Positions 1 through 9,879 of a DNA stretch of 64,000 bases are shown piece by piece. The DNA is taken from the NCBI GenBank assembly GCA_014155875.1, contig JACEFZ010004191.1, positions 116,001 to 180,000 of the forward strand, written 5' to 3'. The notes beneath the pieces were generated by a model. The model made no database searches and was not told where the DNA came from. It saw nothing but the letters and a program-made list of their open reading frames with translations. This stretch comes from Cepaea nemoralis. Its lineage: Eukaryota > Mollusca > Gastropoda > Stylommatophora > Helicidae. The position numbers and the translations under genes are program-made. How positions within the stretch are numbered: the stretch's first letter is position 1; each line of letters begins with the position of its first letter.

Positions 1-447
1 GACTGCCACTGCCATCGACGATGAACTGTATTTCGTGGACTGTGTGGGTGAACATCTAGGAAACATCCAGATGGGAAAATGGCTGCAGATTCCATCATAA
101 ATGAACTGGGTGTTTTGTGGGGGACTATTGTGTTGACATTCTGGCGGCGGCATTATGCACAGTGTATCTGTGCGGGCTGTTGTTTGTCGAGACTCCTGTC
201 TTTTCCACTTTTCACATCGGGCAGTGTGGAGCGTTTTGTATGATATTCAATGGCACAGGAACGGAGCATAATGGGGACGACCCGTTGCTGTGAAGTTGGA
301 ACTGCGACTAACTAACTAACTACTAAACGAGAAGAATGGAACGATAAAAAAATATGATAACAATGAAAAGAAAATTAACAAATTGAAAATTATGCTGCTT
401 ATCTCATAATACCAGATTGTGAAACTGTGAAAATAACATGAGTCTTG
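1..447. other. Unassigned AT-rich sequence
   Basis: No coding potential or recognised repeat was seen. There is a short (AACT)n run near 305-325. It leads directly into the 91-bp tandem array. Confidence 0.5.
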
Positions 448-1535
448 ACGTTGATACTCTTAGTCTTACATTGACAGGTTTTCATAGACATATCATATCT
501 AATGAATGGTGGAAGTATGGCTTATGAGGGACATTTAAAGAATATCATTGATACTCTTACATTGACAGGTCTTCATAGACATATCATATCTAATGAATGG
601 TGGAAATGTGGCTTATGAGGAACATTTAAAGAATATCATTGATACTCTTACATTGACAGGTCTTCATAGACATATCATATCTAATGAATGGTGGAAGTGA
701 GACTTATGAGGAACATTTAAAGAATATCATTGATACTCTTACATTGACAGGTCTTCATAGACATATCATATCTAATGAATGGTGGAAGTGTGGCTTATGA
801 GGAACGTTTAAAGAATATCATTGATACTCTTACATTGACAGGTCTTCATAGACATATCATATCTAATGAATGGTGGAAGAGTGACTTATGAGGAACATTT
901 AAAGAATATCATTGATACTCTTACATTGACAGGTCTTCATAGACATATCGTATCTAATGAATGGTGGAAGTGTGGCTTATGAGGAACATTTAAAGAATAT
1001 CATTGATACTCTTACATTGACAGGTCTTCATAGACATATCATATCTAATGAATGGTGGAAGTGTGGCTTATGAGGAACATTTAAAGAATATCATTGATAC
1101 TCTTACATTGACAGGTCTTCATAGACATATCATATCTAATGAATGGTGGAAGTGTGGCTTATGAGGAACATTTAAAGAATATCATTGATACTCTTACATT
1201 GACAGGTCTTCATAGACATATCGTATCTAATGAATGGTGGAAGTGTGGCTTATGAGGAACATTTAAAGAATATCATTGATACTCTTACATTGACAGGTCT
1301 TCATAGATATATCATATCTAATGAATGGTGGAAGTGTGGCTTATGAGGAACATTTAAAGAATATCATTGATACTCTTACATTGACAGGTCTTCATAGACA
1401 TATCATATCTAATGAATGGTGGAAGTGTGGCTTATAAGGAACATTTAAAGAATATCATTGATACTCTTACATTGACAGGTCTTCATAGACATGTCAATTG
1501 GTGCAAGTGTGGTTTCTGGGGAACATTTAAAGAAT
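448..1535. repeat. 91-bp tandem satellite, about 12 copies
   Basis: The phrase AATATCATTGATACTCTTAC recurs at 541, 632, 723 and so on to 1451, a spacing of exactly 91 bp with no indels. A degenerate copy precedes 541 and the last unit decays after about 1490. Units differ by only a few substitutions, such as CATATCATATC versus CATATCGTATC. Such regularity suggests recent homogenisation. No long ORF is present. Confidence 0.97.
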
Positions 1536-1544
1536 ATTGAGAAG

Positions 1545-1740
1545 TTAGTTGCATATTCTTGACAGAACGTTTCAATCAATCTTAACATTTATTTTCTGTT
1601 GTGATTTATAGTACAATATTATGCTCAGTAGTCTGCCATTGCTTTTTGAACGGACGATGGCTTTTGGCAAGCTGTCTGCTTCCAAATCGCCAGGGCCTCT
1701 CTAAGTTGGGAAATTGTGAAACTGCGTCTCACTAACCCCT
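1545..1740. repeat. Dispersed repeat family A, copy 1
   Basis: It shares ordered blocks (TTAGTTGCATAT, a CAGTAGT.TGCCATTGCTTT block, GCTTCCAAATCGCC) with 23080-23430, 39020-39250 and 46005-46260. No ORF, tRNA-like box or terminal inverted repeat was recognised, so the class is unknown. Confidence 0.65.
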
Positions 1741-1884
1741 TAGCAACAGGCGCTGATAGACATCACTGTACATTCTATATAGTGACAATTATTTACTTGT
1801 GTAGAGGTCAGCATAACCTCAAACATCCGGAAATCAGTTGGGGAATCCTTTGAGGCCCCTGAGACAGTCCATAAATAAACATAC

Positions 1885-2150
1885 ATAGTATTTGAATAAC
1901 GAAGACACAAACAATAGATTGCACGATTTATTGTCTGGCATATTTCGCTGCATCTCGTCAGGTACATACTGCAGAACTCACACAACTTATGTGAATTAAT
2001 TAGATAAATCCTTCAAACTGAAATATACACATGTTCGCACAGTAATGTCGATTGTCTACCACGGTAATTTTAAACTGACTAACATGTCTTTCTGCTTACA
2101 CAAGGACGGCTTACGAAGGTTGATTAGTATAGCTTCAGCAAACTTTAACA
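1885..2150. repeat. Dispersed repeat family C, copy 1
   Basis: It is about 90% alike by eye to 46669-46930, starting at ATTTGAATAACGAAGACACA and running through a block ending ACATGTCTTTCTGCTT. The two copies sit 45 kb apart in the same orientation. Class unknown. Confidence 0.75.
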
Positions 2151-2310
2151 ATCGACTACTGTGTGTGTTGAACAACACACGGAAGGCACTGTCTCTTTCA
2201 ACCACGTGAGCAGTCTCGAGCACATGTCTCCCGACCGATGAAGCCAGACTGTTCCGGTGTGTCGGCCTGTCTAGGCTACCATCTTCTGTGTGTAGTCTTC
2301 CCTGGCTTGT

Positions 2311-2656
2311 GACACACGGGTGCAACCCATAAGTGATAAGTGCTCCTTTCTACTCCTAACTCAAGCCTGAGTCTGGAGAATCTCAGCTCAATGATGGACT
2401 CCGCAGCATTCCCCGGTCTCTGGATAGTGAGATCGGACGACCGAGTTTATTGTTGCGCATGTAAAAAAAATGCCTTCGCAGTTGGAAATCGAAAAAGGGT
2501 AGTCTTTTCCCGTGCAAAATTTCGCGTTAAAAATCTACCAAAAGTATTTCAGGATCCTCGCCCGTTCTACGGAGTTCGTGCACTGTGCTGAGGTTCTCCG
2601 GACTCAGGCTTGAGTTAGGAGTAGAACGGAGAACTTATGGGTTACACCTGTGTGCC
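2311..2656. mobile_element. MITE-like element with ~75-bp terminal inverted repeats
   Basis: The left end (GACACACGGGTGCAACCCAT...) and the reverse complement of the right end (GGCACACAGGTGTAACCCAT...) agree over about 75 bp with one small indel, including the shared block CTACTCCTAACTCAAGCCTG. The interior is about 190 bp and non-coding; an 83-codon ORF across it is incidental. Similarity to the second copy continues beyond the right end into ATCAACATCAAGG and a TTTAG-type repeat, so the true element may be larger. No clean target duplication was seen. Confidence 0.8.
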
Positions 2657-3034
2657 TTGATGTTGATCCATCGATTAAACTAAACTCATCATATCATTGG
2701 CGCCTTGCCGTCTTGACAGACGATAGTTTGTGCTTTAAAAAGGCATAATAACTTTTAACTATGGCGGTAGCGAGTGTGACTGATAAGGCCAATTTGCGCT
2801 GTAAATGTCCGTTTACAGTGGGTGCATGTGAACACGTGGTCATTTCCACCATCATGCACCATCTTACGTCTCAAACGCTTGGTGTGTGACTTTTCTGCAA
2901 TAATTTTCTCCTTTGACTTTATTCCATTTCTGATATTTGCCCTCCATGCAACACGCTCAGCGGCGACTTGCTCCCAATGTGCATTTAAACTAAACTAAAC
3001 TAAACTAAATTAAACTAAACCGTCTCTTTCTCTC
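2657..3034. other. Unassigned, with a (TAAAC)n run
   Basis: There is no gene. A (CTAAA)n run lies at about 2987-3022, and TTTAGTTTAG-type repeats also border the MITE copy at 22550. Confidence 0.4.
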
Positions 3035-3400
3035 GTGCCCCAAATGAGAGAGCTGATCAAATAGCCAATGAAGGTGCGACATATGAGCAACCACAAAAGG
3101 ACAAGAATCAACTGTTTCTATCAGAAAGGCAAACGGACCAACAAAGGACGATAGCCATATTTTGGAAAACCAAAACAAACATCATTATTCTGTGCATGAG
3201 AGCGGTACACAATCGACTCAACTAAAACATATAGACACAATGTAAATTTGGCAAATCAGCCATGTATACGTGTGGATATGCACATGTGATATTCCTGCAC
3301 AGGCGGCATAGCAAAACTCCAAGACTGCCCCAAAATACAAAACACCAAAGATAACCTTCTATCCCAGAGATCGAACGAAAGAACGAACTTTATTTTTAAA
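3035..3400 (+). pseudogene. Decayed 3' fragment of LINE-A (RNase H tail)
   Basis: Broken frames spell pieces that parallel the RNase H and C-terminal region of LINE-A at 15700-16100: a D-Q-I-A-N-E-G piece, then a CMRAVHNRL-type block, KFGKSAMYTCGYA and a later LQDCP-like block. Several stops and indels are present. It is a dead, 5'-truncated copy. Confidence 0.65.
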
Positions 3401-3534
3401 TGTAGGAACAATTTTACGCACCACCGTAAAAGTAAAGTGCCTTCTGCACGAATGAAAGCGTATTGGGTAACTAGTGCTAACCTCATTTAAAAAAAAATAG
3501 TATATTGGTGGTGTCGCCGCCCTTACATCTCAGT

Positions 3535-3670
3535 AACTCTCCTGGTATCCAATTTGTGCTGAGTCACCCGGGAACAAACATCAATTCAACAACAGCAAAA
3601 AGCCTCGATGAGGATTCGAATTCGTGACCACTGGGCCAGCCGGCAATAGTGCTAGCCACTGCGTACCACG
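3535..3670 (-). repeat. tRNA-derived SINE head, minus strand
   Basis: On the minus strand an A-box-like CAGTGGCTAGCAC lies upstream of a B-box-like AATTCGAATCC (about 3611-3621). Spacing fits an internal pol III promoter. The flanks do not fold into a real tRNA acceptor, so a SINE is more likely than a tRNA gene. Confidence 0.5.
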
Positions 3671-3699
3671 ACCACCTCTTACGTCAGACTAAGGGCAGA

Positions 3700-3900
3700 A
3701 GGGTAGTGGCTAGACGTTCGACTGCCATACCCGTAGTCTAGGGGTCGATCCGCATCCGGCCGGCTTCGAATTGTTAATACACTGACCTGGACTGCCATGT
3801 CAACCCAGGCTAACATTGGTCCTGTCTGAGGAAGCAGTGATCACATCAGCCGCTGAGTGTCGTGTGCTTAATAACAATATAGGTCTAGCCGCGTATGCTA
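3700..3900 (+). repeat. tRNA-derived SINE, plus strand
   Basis: GTAGTGGCTAGACGTTCG (3712-3729) resembles an A box and AGGGGTCGATCCGC (3740-3753) a B box. It lies head to head with the minus-strand SINE at 3535-3670. The body downstream was not matched elsewhere in the window. Confidence 0.5.
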
Positions 3901-4164
3901 ACACGCCCTAAGGCGAGTAGACGATACATTGATATTTGATTAAACTGTTCATGTGCAGACTTCAAAGGAAAACATACCATCAATCTTGATACCGAGAAAG
4001 AAGGAAACGTTTAAGAAAATTATATACTCGGGTAATTGATGGTTTCAGGCACCATGTTAGTTCTGAACATAACAAAAAAAGAATTAAATGCAGCTCAGAA
4101 CGACAGAAAAGAATGAGCCCTCGCCTCCCCCACCCCACCGATGTATCCCTATCTCTCTTTCTCT
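3901..4164. other. Unassigned, ending in poly-C
   Basis: No gene was seen. A homopolymer C run (about 4166-4190) borders the following LINE fragment. Confidence 0.3.
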
Positions 4165-4190
4165 CACCCCCCCCCCCCCCCCCCCCCCCC

Positions 4191-4790
4191 TCTTACTTGC
4201 TACCACTCCGAAAACGCCTACTTTTCAATGAAGCCAAACTAATTCACAAAATCCTACTTCGGAATTGCCCAAACGACCTTTGCCATTGTTTAAATATAAT
4301 GCTAGATACAGGAAACTACTAAGTACATTACACATTTCGAAGCCTAGGAAAAACTTATACAAAACAAGCTGAGCGTACACCGCAGCACAGATGTGGAACA
4401 CTCTTCCACAAGAAATTAAAGACATCATCAATCCCTTTAAGTATAATCGCAAATTATTTGAAAACTATCTGATTTCGATTACCTGACCCCTTAGTAATAA
4501 TGATAATAGTAATAATAATAATCAAAACCCAGTATAATAGCCAGTCCCCTTTTGGTAGACCAGTATATTCCCCTTAGCTAATAACAATTTCCAAACCATT
4601 CATTAATATTACTGAGTCGTATAATATAGATTTTTGCGTTTTCCCTATGCATTTATAATGCATATCTTTTATATTGTTGTTGTTCTCGGTTAGCCTCAAA
4701 TTATGTGTGCATGAAATAATGAATGAAAGGGAGACGGGCCTTCGTGCCCAATTCTTAACCCTTTGAAAATAAAGTTTGTTCGTTATTTCT
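4191..4790 (+). pseudogene. 3' end of an L2/CR1-like LINE with 3' UTR
   Basis: A frame reading LLPLRKRLLFNEAKLIHKIL matches the C-terminal block LRLLPLQKRFLFNKAKLVNK of the LINE at 34472-36399. Stops and shifts follow. The tail at 4720-4790 holds an AGACGGGCCT block, a GGGC...GCCC hairpin and an AATAAAG signal, and the same tail recurs inverted at 31322-31420. It is a 5'-truncated copy; the CT-rich tract begins just beyond it. Confidence 0.75.
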
Positions 4791-4794
4791 CATT

Positions 4795-5360
4795 CTCTCC
4801 TTCTCTCTCTCTCTCTCCCCCCCCCCCCCCCCCACCACCTGCCCCTCACTCTTCCCTCTCTTTGTCTCCCTCCCTCTCCCTCTCCTTCACTCCCTCTTCA
4901 CACCTCTGCCTCTCCCCCTCTTTCTCCATCACCCTTTCTCTCTCCTTGTCCCTCTACCATCTCCGCTTTCCTCTCTCATCTCCTTCTTCCTCTCTCTTTC
5001 TCTCACTCTCTCATCTCCTTCTTCCTCTCTCTTTCTCTCACTCTCTCATCTCCTTCTTCCTCTCACTCTCTATCCATGCCCCTCTCCCTCTATCTCTCCC
5101 TTCTCTCTCCCTCTCCACCTCGCTCTCTCTCTCTCTCCCCTCCCTCCATCTTCCTCTCTCTCCCTCTCATCGTCACTCCCTCTCTCACCCCTCTCTTTCT
5201 CTCCCCCACTCAATATTTCTATCACTCCCCTCTTTCTCCCCTGTCTACCTTTCCCTCTTCTTTCTCCCCTCCCTCTCTCTTCTCTCTCTCCCTCTGCTCT
5301 CTCTCCCTCTCTCTGTCCTTCTGTCTCCCTCTTTCTCTCTCTCTCCCCTCCAAATCCCTA
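4795..5360. repeat. CT-rich low-complexity tract
   Basis: About 560 bp consist almost only of C and T on the plus strand (CTCTCT, CCCTCT, CTTCTTCC motifs). Ser/Leu/Pro-rich and Arg/Glu-rich frames across it are by-products of the composition. Confidence 0.95.
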
Positions 5361-5429
5361 TAGGAATCTGTAGCGAAACCCTTTGGGATTGCAAAAGCTG
5401 ATTCCAATTGTGACTGCTTTCATTAGTTA

Positions 5430-5527
5430 TTATCATCGTCATCGTCATGATCATCATCATGATCATCATCATGATCATCATCATGATCATGATCATCATG
5501 ATCATCATGATCATCATGATCATCATG

Positions 5528-5610
<83 letters not shown>

Positions 5611-5641
5611 CATGATCATCATGATCATCATGATCATCATG

Positions 5642-5686
<45 letters not shown>

Positions 5687-5715
5687 GTCATCATCGTCAT
5701 CATCATCATCATCAA

Positions 5716-5755
<40 letters not shown>

Positions 5756-5762
5756 GTCGTCG

Positions 5763-5817
<55 letters not shown>
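5430..5817. repeat. (ATC)n trinucleotide microsatellite
   Basis: About 390 bp of ATC/ATG units with GATCATCATGATC interruptions directly precede the 5' end of LINE-A. A shorter ATC run (16158-16185) follows its 3' end. Poly-His, poly-Asp, poly-Met and poly-Ile frames here are not genes. Confidence 0.97.
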
Positions 5818-5867
5818 GGTGCTGAAGACGGAGGCAACCAGCCAAGAGGCGCACCACAGAAATCAGG

Positions 5868-8064
5868 ATGCCACGCAATCACGCAAAATGGAATATGTCG
5901 ACTACTGCTAATTGTTATGGTGCTCGCCCTGCTTTGGACCCCCAGGCAGGTGCAGTGCCGGGCCTTATGTCTCGAAAGGGTCCAACCCCAACTACTGGAG
6001 GTCCTTCTCAGATGTCCTGTGGAGCCAGGGGACATGAGAATAGGACGACTGGCCATACTAAAAGAAGACTTAAAATAATGCACTGGAATGCGGAGGGAGT
6101 CAGCAACAAAAAATAGAATTAGAAAAAATCTTGGACAAAGAAAAAGTAAGCATATGTTGCTTGCAAGAAACTCACCTCAATGAAAATATAACCTTCAAAA
6201 TCAGAGGCTACCAGTGTTACCTGATCTGACCGAAAGGACAGGCTAAAAGGTGGGATACTGACCCTTGTAAAAAATAACATCATGGCTTCCCAAATCGAAG
6301 TCTACATGGAAGGGGCTGAGTATCAGACACTTAAACTTAAGACAGGTAATACAGACCTACATCTGATCAATTACTACTGTCCAAGTGACCGCCCACAGGC
6401 ACTGGACACACTACCACTAAAAGAAAAAATGATTGTGTGTGGCGATTTCAACAGCCACTTGCAGAGCTGGGGCTATGATCACATGGACCAGAGAGGAGAG
6501 AGATTGGAAGACTGGCAGGATGAGAATAGATTCATCTTGATCAACAAGCCGCCTGATCCACACACTTTCTACTCAAGATCATGGCACTCTACAACTACAC
6601 CTGACCTGGCTTTTCATTCACCAGACCTGGAGTGGAACATTACACGAATTGTTGGGAAACAACTTGGTGGCAGTGACCATCGGCCAGTCTTTCTAACCGT
6701 AGAAAATGAACTTGTAAGTGAAAGCAGCACCCTCTCGAGGTGGAACTACAAGAAAGCAGACTGGGCAATGTACAAGCATCGCACCAGCATACTGGTTAGA
6801 AACCTGAACACTGAGAAAGACATAAATAAAGTAGTTGAAGAGTTTAGGAAATGCATGCTACAGGCAGCGCGAGAAACAGTACCAAGAGGAGCCCGTAAAC
6901 AATATAAACCCTACTGGAGTAGTGAACTGGAACAGTTGCATAATGATGTGGAAGTGTGTAGAAAGCAAGCAGAGACCACACCCAGCCAAGAGTACCACAA
7001 TAAATTCCAGCATGCAAAAGCCAAATTTCAAAGGGCCAAGCTGCAGGCTAGACGGAAAAGCTGGTAGGAGAAAACGGAGTCTCTGAACTTTGAAGGAGAC
7101 ACAGGGAAATTGTGGAAGCTAATAAAACAGCTTACTGACGAGGGCACAGGGAGAAACTCAAAAATTGCGCTACATAAAGATGGAAAAATCTTAACAAGAA
7201 AGCAAGCAGCTGACCATTTTGCGGACTCATTCGCACAAGATAACAATATAAAAATTAGTCCAGAGAAACAACAAGAGATTCGAGAGAAACGACAACATAC
7301 AGGACAGAAGGAAATAGTACATGAGGTTCTGGAGGCACCCATCACAATCAGCGAACTGGAGCTAGCCATATCAAAACTGAAAATGAGAAAGCCACCAGGA
7401 GCTGATGGTATCTCCAATGAAATGATCAGGAACCTAGGAACAGAGGCCAAAACAAAGCTGTTGCAGATCTTCAATAACAGCTGGACCTTAGGCAGTGTTC
7501 CACAAGCCTGGAGAGAAGCAATCATGATACCCCTCCTAAAATCAGGGAAAGATGGTTCCATTACCTGTAGCTACAGACCAATTAGCCTCACTAGCTGTCT
7601 CTGCAAAACACTGGAGCGAATCATCAATCACAGACTGCAGTGGTACATTGAAAGTAAAAACATTGTTGTGCCACAGCAGGCTGGCTTTAGGCAGTGCTAC
7701 TCTACGGAAGATCAGACAACCTACCTCTCTCAAGAAATTGAGGATGCATTCCAAGAGAAGAAGCTGGTGCTTGCGGCATGGATAGATCTGAAGAAAGCCT
7801 TTGACAAAGTCTGGAAAGAAGGTTTGATGAAGAAACTGAGAAACTGCAAAGTCAGTGGAAGAATGTACAATTGGGTGAAAGCATACTTGCACAACAGAAG
7901 AGCCCGAGTACAGATAGACGGACTCAAGAGCAAGAAAGTACTACTGCGTCACGGTGTTCCCCAGGGTGGAGTCTTGTCCCCCACACTTTTTTTAATCTTC
8001 ATCAATGATCTTGTTGCTCACCTACCGCATGGAATTAAAGCGGCAATGTACGCCGATGACCTGG
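5868..8064 (+). pseudogene. LINE-A endonuclease-RT, 5' part
   Basis: The product would nick target DNA (APE-type endonuclease) and prime reverse transcription. The endonuclease start reads IMHWNAEGVSNK. An A-run at about 6107-6112 has six A where the sister copy at 17690 has four, shifting the frame, which returns near 6230. Later motifs are CGDFNSH (near 6440) and SDHRP (near 6675). An in-frame TAG at 7065-7067 interrupts the linker. RT then shows KPPGADGISNEM, YRPISLTS, AAWIDLKKAFDKVW, HGVPQGGVLSP and the active site MYADD at 8047-8061. Coding stops just after YADD where the Polinton begins. The exact start codon is uncertain. Confidence 0.85.
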
Positions 8065-8136
8065 AGTAGTATAGTAGGAGGTTTTGCCCCCCAAATCCGG
8101 ATCCAGATCCGGAATATTTCTCTCTATAGCTCAATG

Positions 8137-8144
8137 TGACGTCA
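8137..8144. promoter_or_regulatory. CRE-type palindrome TGACGTCA, copy 1
   Basis: A perfect 8-bp CREB/ATF consensus lies inside block A1. Its role upstream of the Polinton genes is inferred. Confidence 0.4.
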
Positions 8145-8726
8145 CACGATCCGGTGAAAAATGGATCCGGATTCCGGATCCGGATCCAAAGGGGTATAAC
8201 TCATTTCTGGTCTTATTAACCCCCCTTTTTGTGGTAAATTAAAAAAATGGCGGCTATTGTTAGTTGTAGTAGTGGGTGGTGGGGGGAGATTAAAGATGGC
8301 TGTTAAGTGGTGGGGTTAGGGAGGTTGAAAAAATGGCGATTCATTGTTAAGAGGCGCTGGGGGTGGAGTCTTTGTGGTCGTGATGACTATCGGGATGGAG
8401 GTGGGAGGCGTGGGAGTATTGTTGGTGTGTAATGGTTAGGAGTACAATGCTCTTCCATTGGGTGGTTATTGTTGTTGTGTGTGATTTAAAAGATGGCGGC
8501 TATTGTTAGTTGTAGTAGTGGATGGTGGGTAAAAATTAAAGATGTTAAGTGGTGGGGTGGGGGAGATTGGAACAATAAAATATGGCGATTCATTGTTAAG
8601 AGGTAGGGGGTGGTTGGGGTGGAGCCTTTATGGTCGATCTGTCTATCGAGATTGGGGTGGGTGGTTGAGGTTTTGCTACCCCTTTTCCGGATTCAACTCC
8701 AGAATATTTCCCTCTGTAGCCCTATG

Positions 8727-8734
8727 TGACGTCA
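8727..8734. promoter_or_regulatory. CRE-type palindrome TGACGTCA, copy 2
   Basis: The same perfect palindrome is kept in block A2 although flanking bases have diverged. A half-like TGACGTGA occurs at 8908-8915, between the TATA-like box and the ATPase start. Confidence 0.45.
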
Positions 8735-8896
8735 TAGAAATCCGGTAAAAATGACTCCGGATTCTCGATAACGCATGAATCGATGGGGTTTTTTTCTGGT
8801 CTTATTACATCTCTTTAAAATCAGGCGGTCGGGTGGGTGGCGGACGGCGGCGCGCAGGTGGGGCGACCGGGAGCAGCGCGGGCGGGTTCAAGTGAA

Positions 8897-8904
8897 TATA
8901 AAAT
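8897..8904 (+). promoter_or_regulatory. TATA-like box before the ATPase gene
   Basis: TATAAAAT lies 43 bp before the ATG at 8940. Transcription starting about 30 bp downstream would exclude the upstream in-frame ATG at 8916, supporting 8940 as the start. It is the only TATA-like box seen before the nine-gene block. Confidence 0.5.
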
Positions 8905-8939
8905 ATGTGACGTGAATGGGTAGGTGTTTATTATTAGTC

Positions 8940-9554
8940 ATGGATCCTAGATGGAAACATCCTTTTACCGTATTGATTGCGGGGCCAACGGGGAGTGGAA
9001 AATCCGTCTTTGTGAAAAAGTTTCTGGCTCATCTTCCAGACATGGTCGACCCGATACCAGAGGAAGTTATATGGTGCTACGGAGAATGGCAACCCATGTA
9101 TGAGACTATGAAGGGTGTCCAGTTTAACGAAGGTCTACCGGATATGGAAAAATGGACAGGAGATAGACGTCGACTAGTGGTGATAGATGACCTAATGTCC
9201 GAGACAGATGATAGAGTGACTAAATTATTTACTAAGGGTAGTCATCATCGCAACCTCAGCGTTATGTATATAGTCCAGAACCTCTTTGGTAAGAATAAAG
9301 AACAAAGAACCATCAGTTTGAATTCGCATTACCTAGTGGTATTTAAGAACCCTCGAGACGGATCGCAGATTACCAATCTGGCTAAACAGATGTACCCAGG
9401 CCGCGTGTCATATGTCCAAGAGAGTTTTAAAGACGCCACATCGGCTCCACACGGGTATTTGCTCTTTGACCTTCGACAGGAAACACCGGATCAGCTCCGT
9501 TTAAGAAGCAGTATTTTCCCCGATCAGCGTCAAGTCGTTTACGTCCCTAAATAA
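8940..9554 (+). CDS. A32/FtsK-HerA-type genome packaging ATPase
   Basis: A motor ATPase of this family pumps viral DNA into the capsid. With the start at 8940 (204 residues), the Walker A motif GPTGSGKS is at residues 15-22 and Walker B LVVIDD at 79-84. A downstream block with VQNLFG and LNSHYLVVFKNPRD fits the sensor region of Polinton/adintovirus ATPases. An in-frame ATG at 8916 would add eight residues but lies too close to the TATA-like box. It is the first gene of the block and its stop (9552-9554) is one base from the next ATG. The frame is intact and the length is usual for the family. Confidence 0.9.
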   Translation: MDPRWKHPFTVLIAGPTGSGKSVFVKKFLAHLPDMVDPIPEEVIWCYGEWQPMYETMKGVQFNEGLPDMEKWTGDRRRLVVIDDLMSETDDRVTKLFTKGSHHRNLSVMYIVQNLFGKNKEQRTISLNSHYLVVFKNPRDGSQITNLAKQMYPGRVSYVQESFKDATSAPHGYLLFDLRQETPDQLRLRSSIFPDQRQVVYVPK

Positions 9555-9555
9555 T

Positions 9556-9879
9556 ATGTCCAGCCGAGTGAAACGTCACGGGGCCATGCTGCGGTTTTTG
9601 GGCAAGGCGAAACCGACTGCCGTAAAAGCCGTAATTAAAACAGCGTCGCCGGACCTCGTCCAATCAATTTGCGAGTGCTGTCACAATGTATTAAAAGGTA
9701 ATGTTCCACTGACACCGGCTCAGAAGAGGCGTCTGCGGCGACACAAAAACAGTCTGAGAGTCCTTACGAGTAAGAAACTGTCTATCAAGAAACGGAAACA
9801 AATCTTGCAAAAAGGTGGATTCATAGGCGCTTTATTAGGTCCTATTCTAAACGTGTTGAAAGGCGTCGTGGGTTTGTAA
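9556..9879 (+). CDS. Small basic protein with hydrophobic C-terminus, function unknown
   Basis: 107 residues. The middle is very basic (AQKRRLRRHKNSL, KKLSIKKRKQILQKGG) and there is a Cys pair near residue 39-40. The last 15-20 residues are hydrophobic and glycine-containing (GGFIGALLGPILNVLKG). A basic body plus a greasy tail could suit a DNA-associated or membrane-active virion component; that is inference from composition. Its position between ATPase and integrase modules suggests a conserved Polinton accessory gene. The stop TAA overlaps the next ATG as TAATG. I do not recognise a named family. Confidence 0.7.
   Translation: MSSRVKRHGAMLRFLGKAKPTAVKAVIKTASPDLVQSICECCHNVLKGNVPLTPAQKRRLRRHKNSLRVLTSKKLSIKKRKQILQKGGFIGALLGPILNVLKGVVGL

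Larger units (their letters stand above)
8080..8810. repeat. Duplicated blocks in the Polinton left terminal region
   Basis: Block A occurs at 8080-8215 and 8668-8810 (GAGGTTTTGC, CCGGA, GAATATTTC, ATGTGACGTCA, TTCTGGTCTTATTA). Block B occurs at about 8243-8398 and 8487-8655 (ATGGCGGCTATTGTTAGTTG, ATGGCGATTCATTGTTAAGA). The order is A-B-spacer-B-A, all in direct orientation. The first A block is rich in GGATCCGG-type palindromes. No ORF here looks real; the region is probably terminal repeat plus control sequence. Confidence 0.85.

Noticed and set aside
448..1535. CRISPR array
   Set aside because: The whole 91-bp unit repeats with no unique spacers, and the context is an animal genome. The same holds for the 59-, 43- and 23-bp arrays.
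5245..5911. Long poly-Met, poly-His, poly-Ile and poly-Asp ORFs
   Set aside because: They are six-frame readings of the (ATC)n microsatellite; no complex sequence supports a protein.
5814..6078. Separate small gene overlapping the LINE-A 5' end
   Set aside because: The frame is continuous with the microsatellite, and the same DNA recurs at 17401 as LINE sequence.
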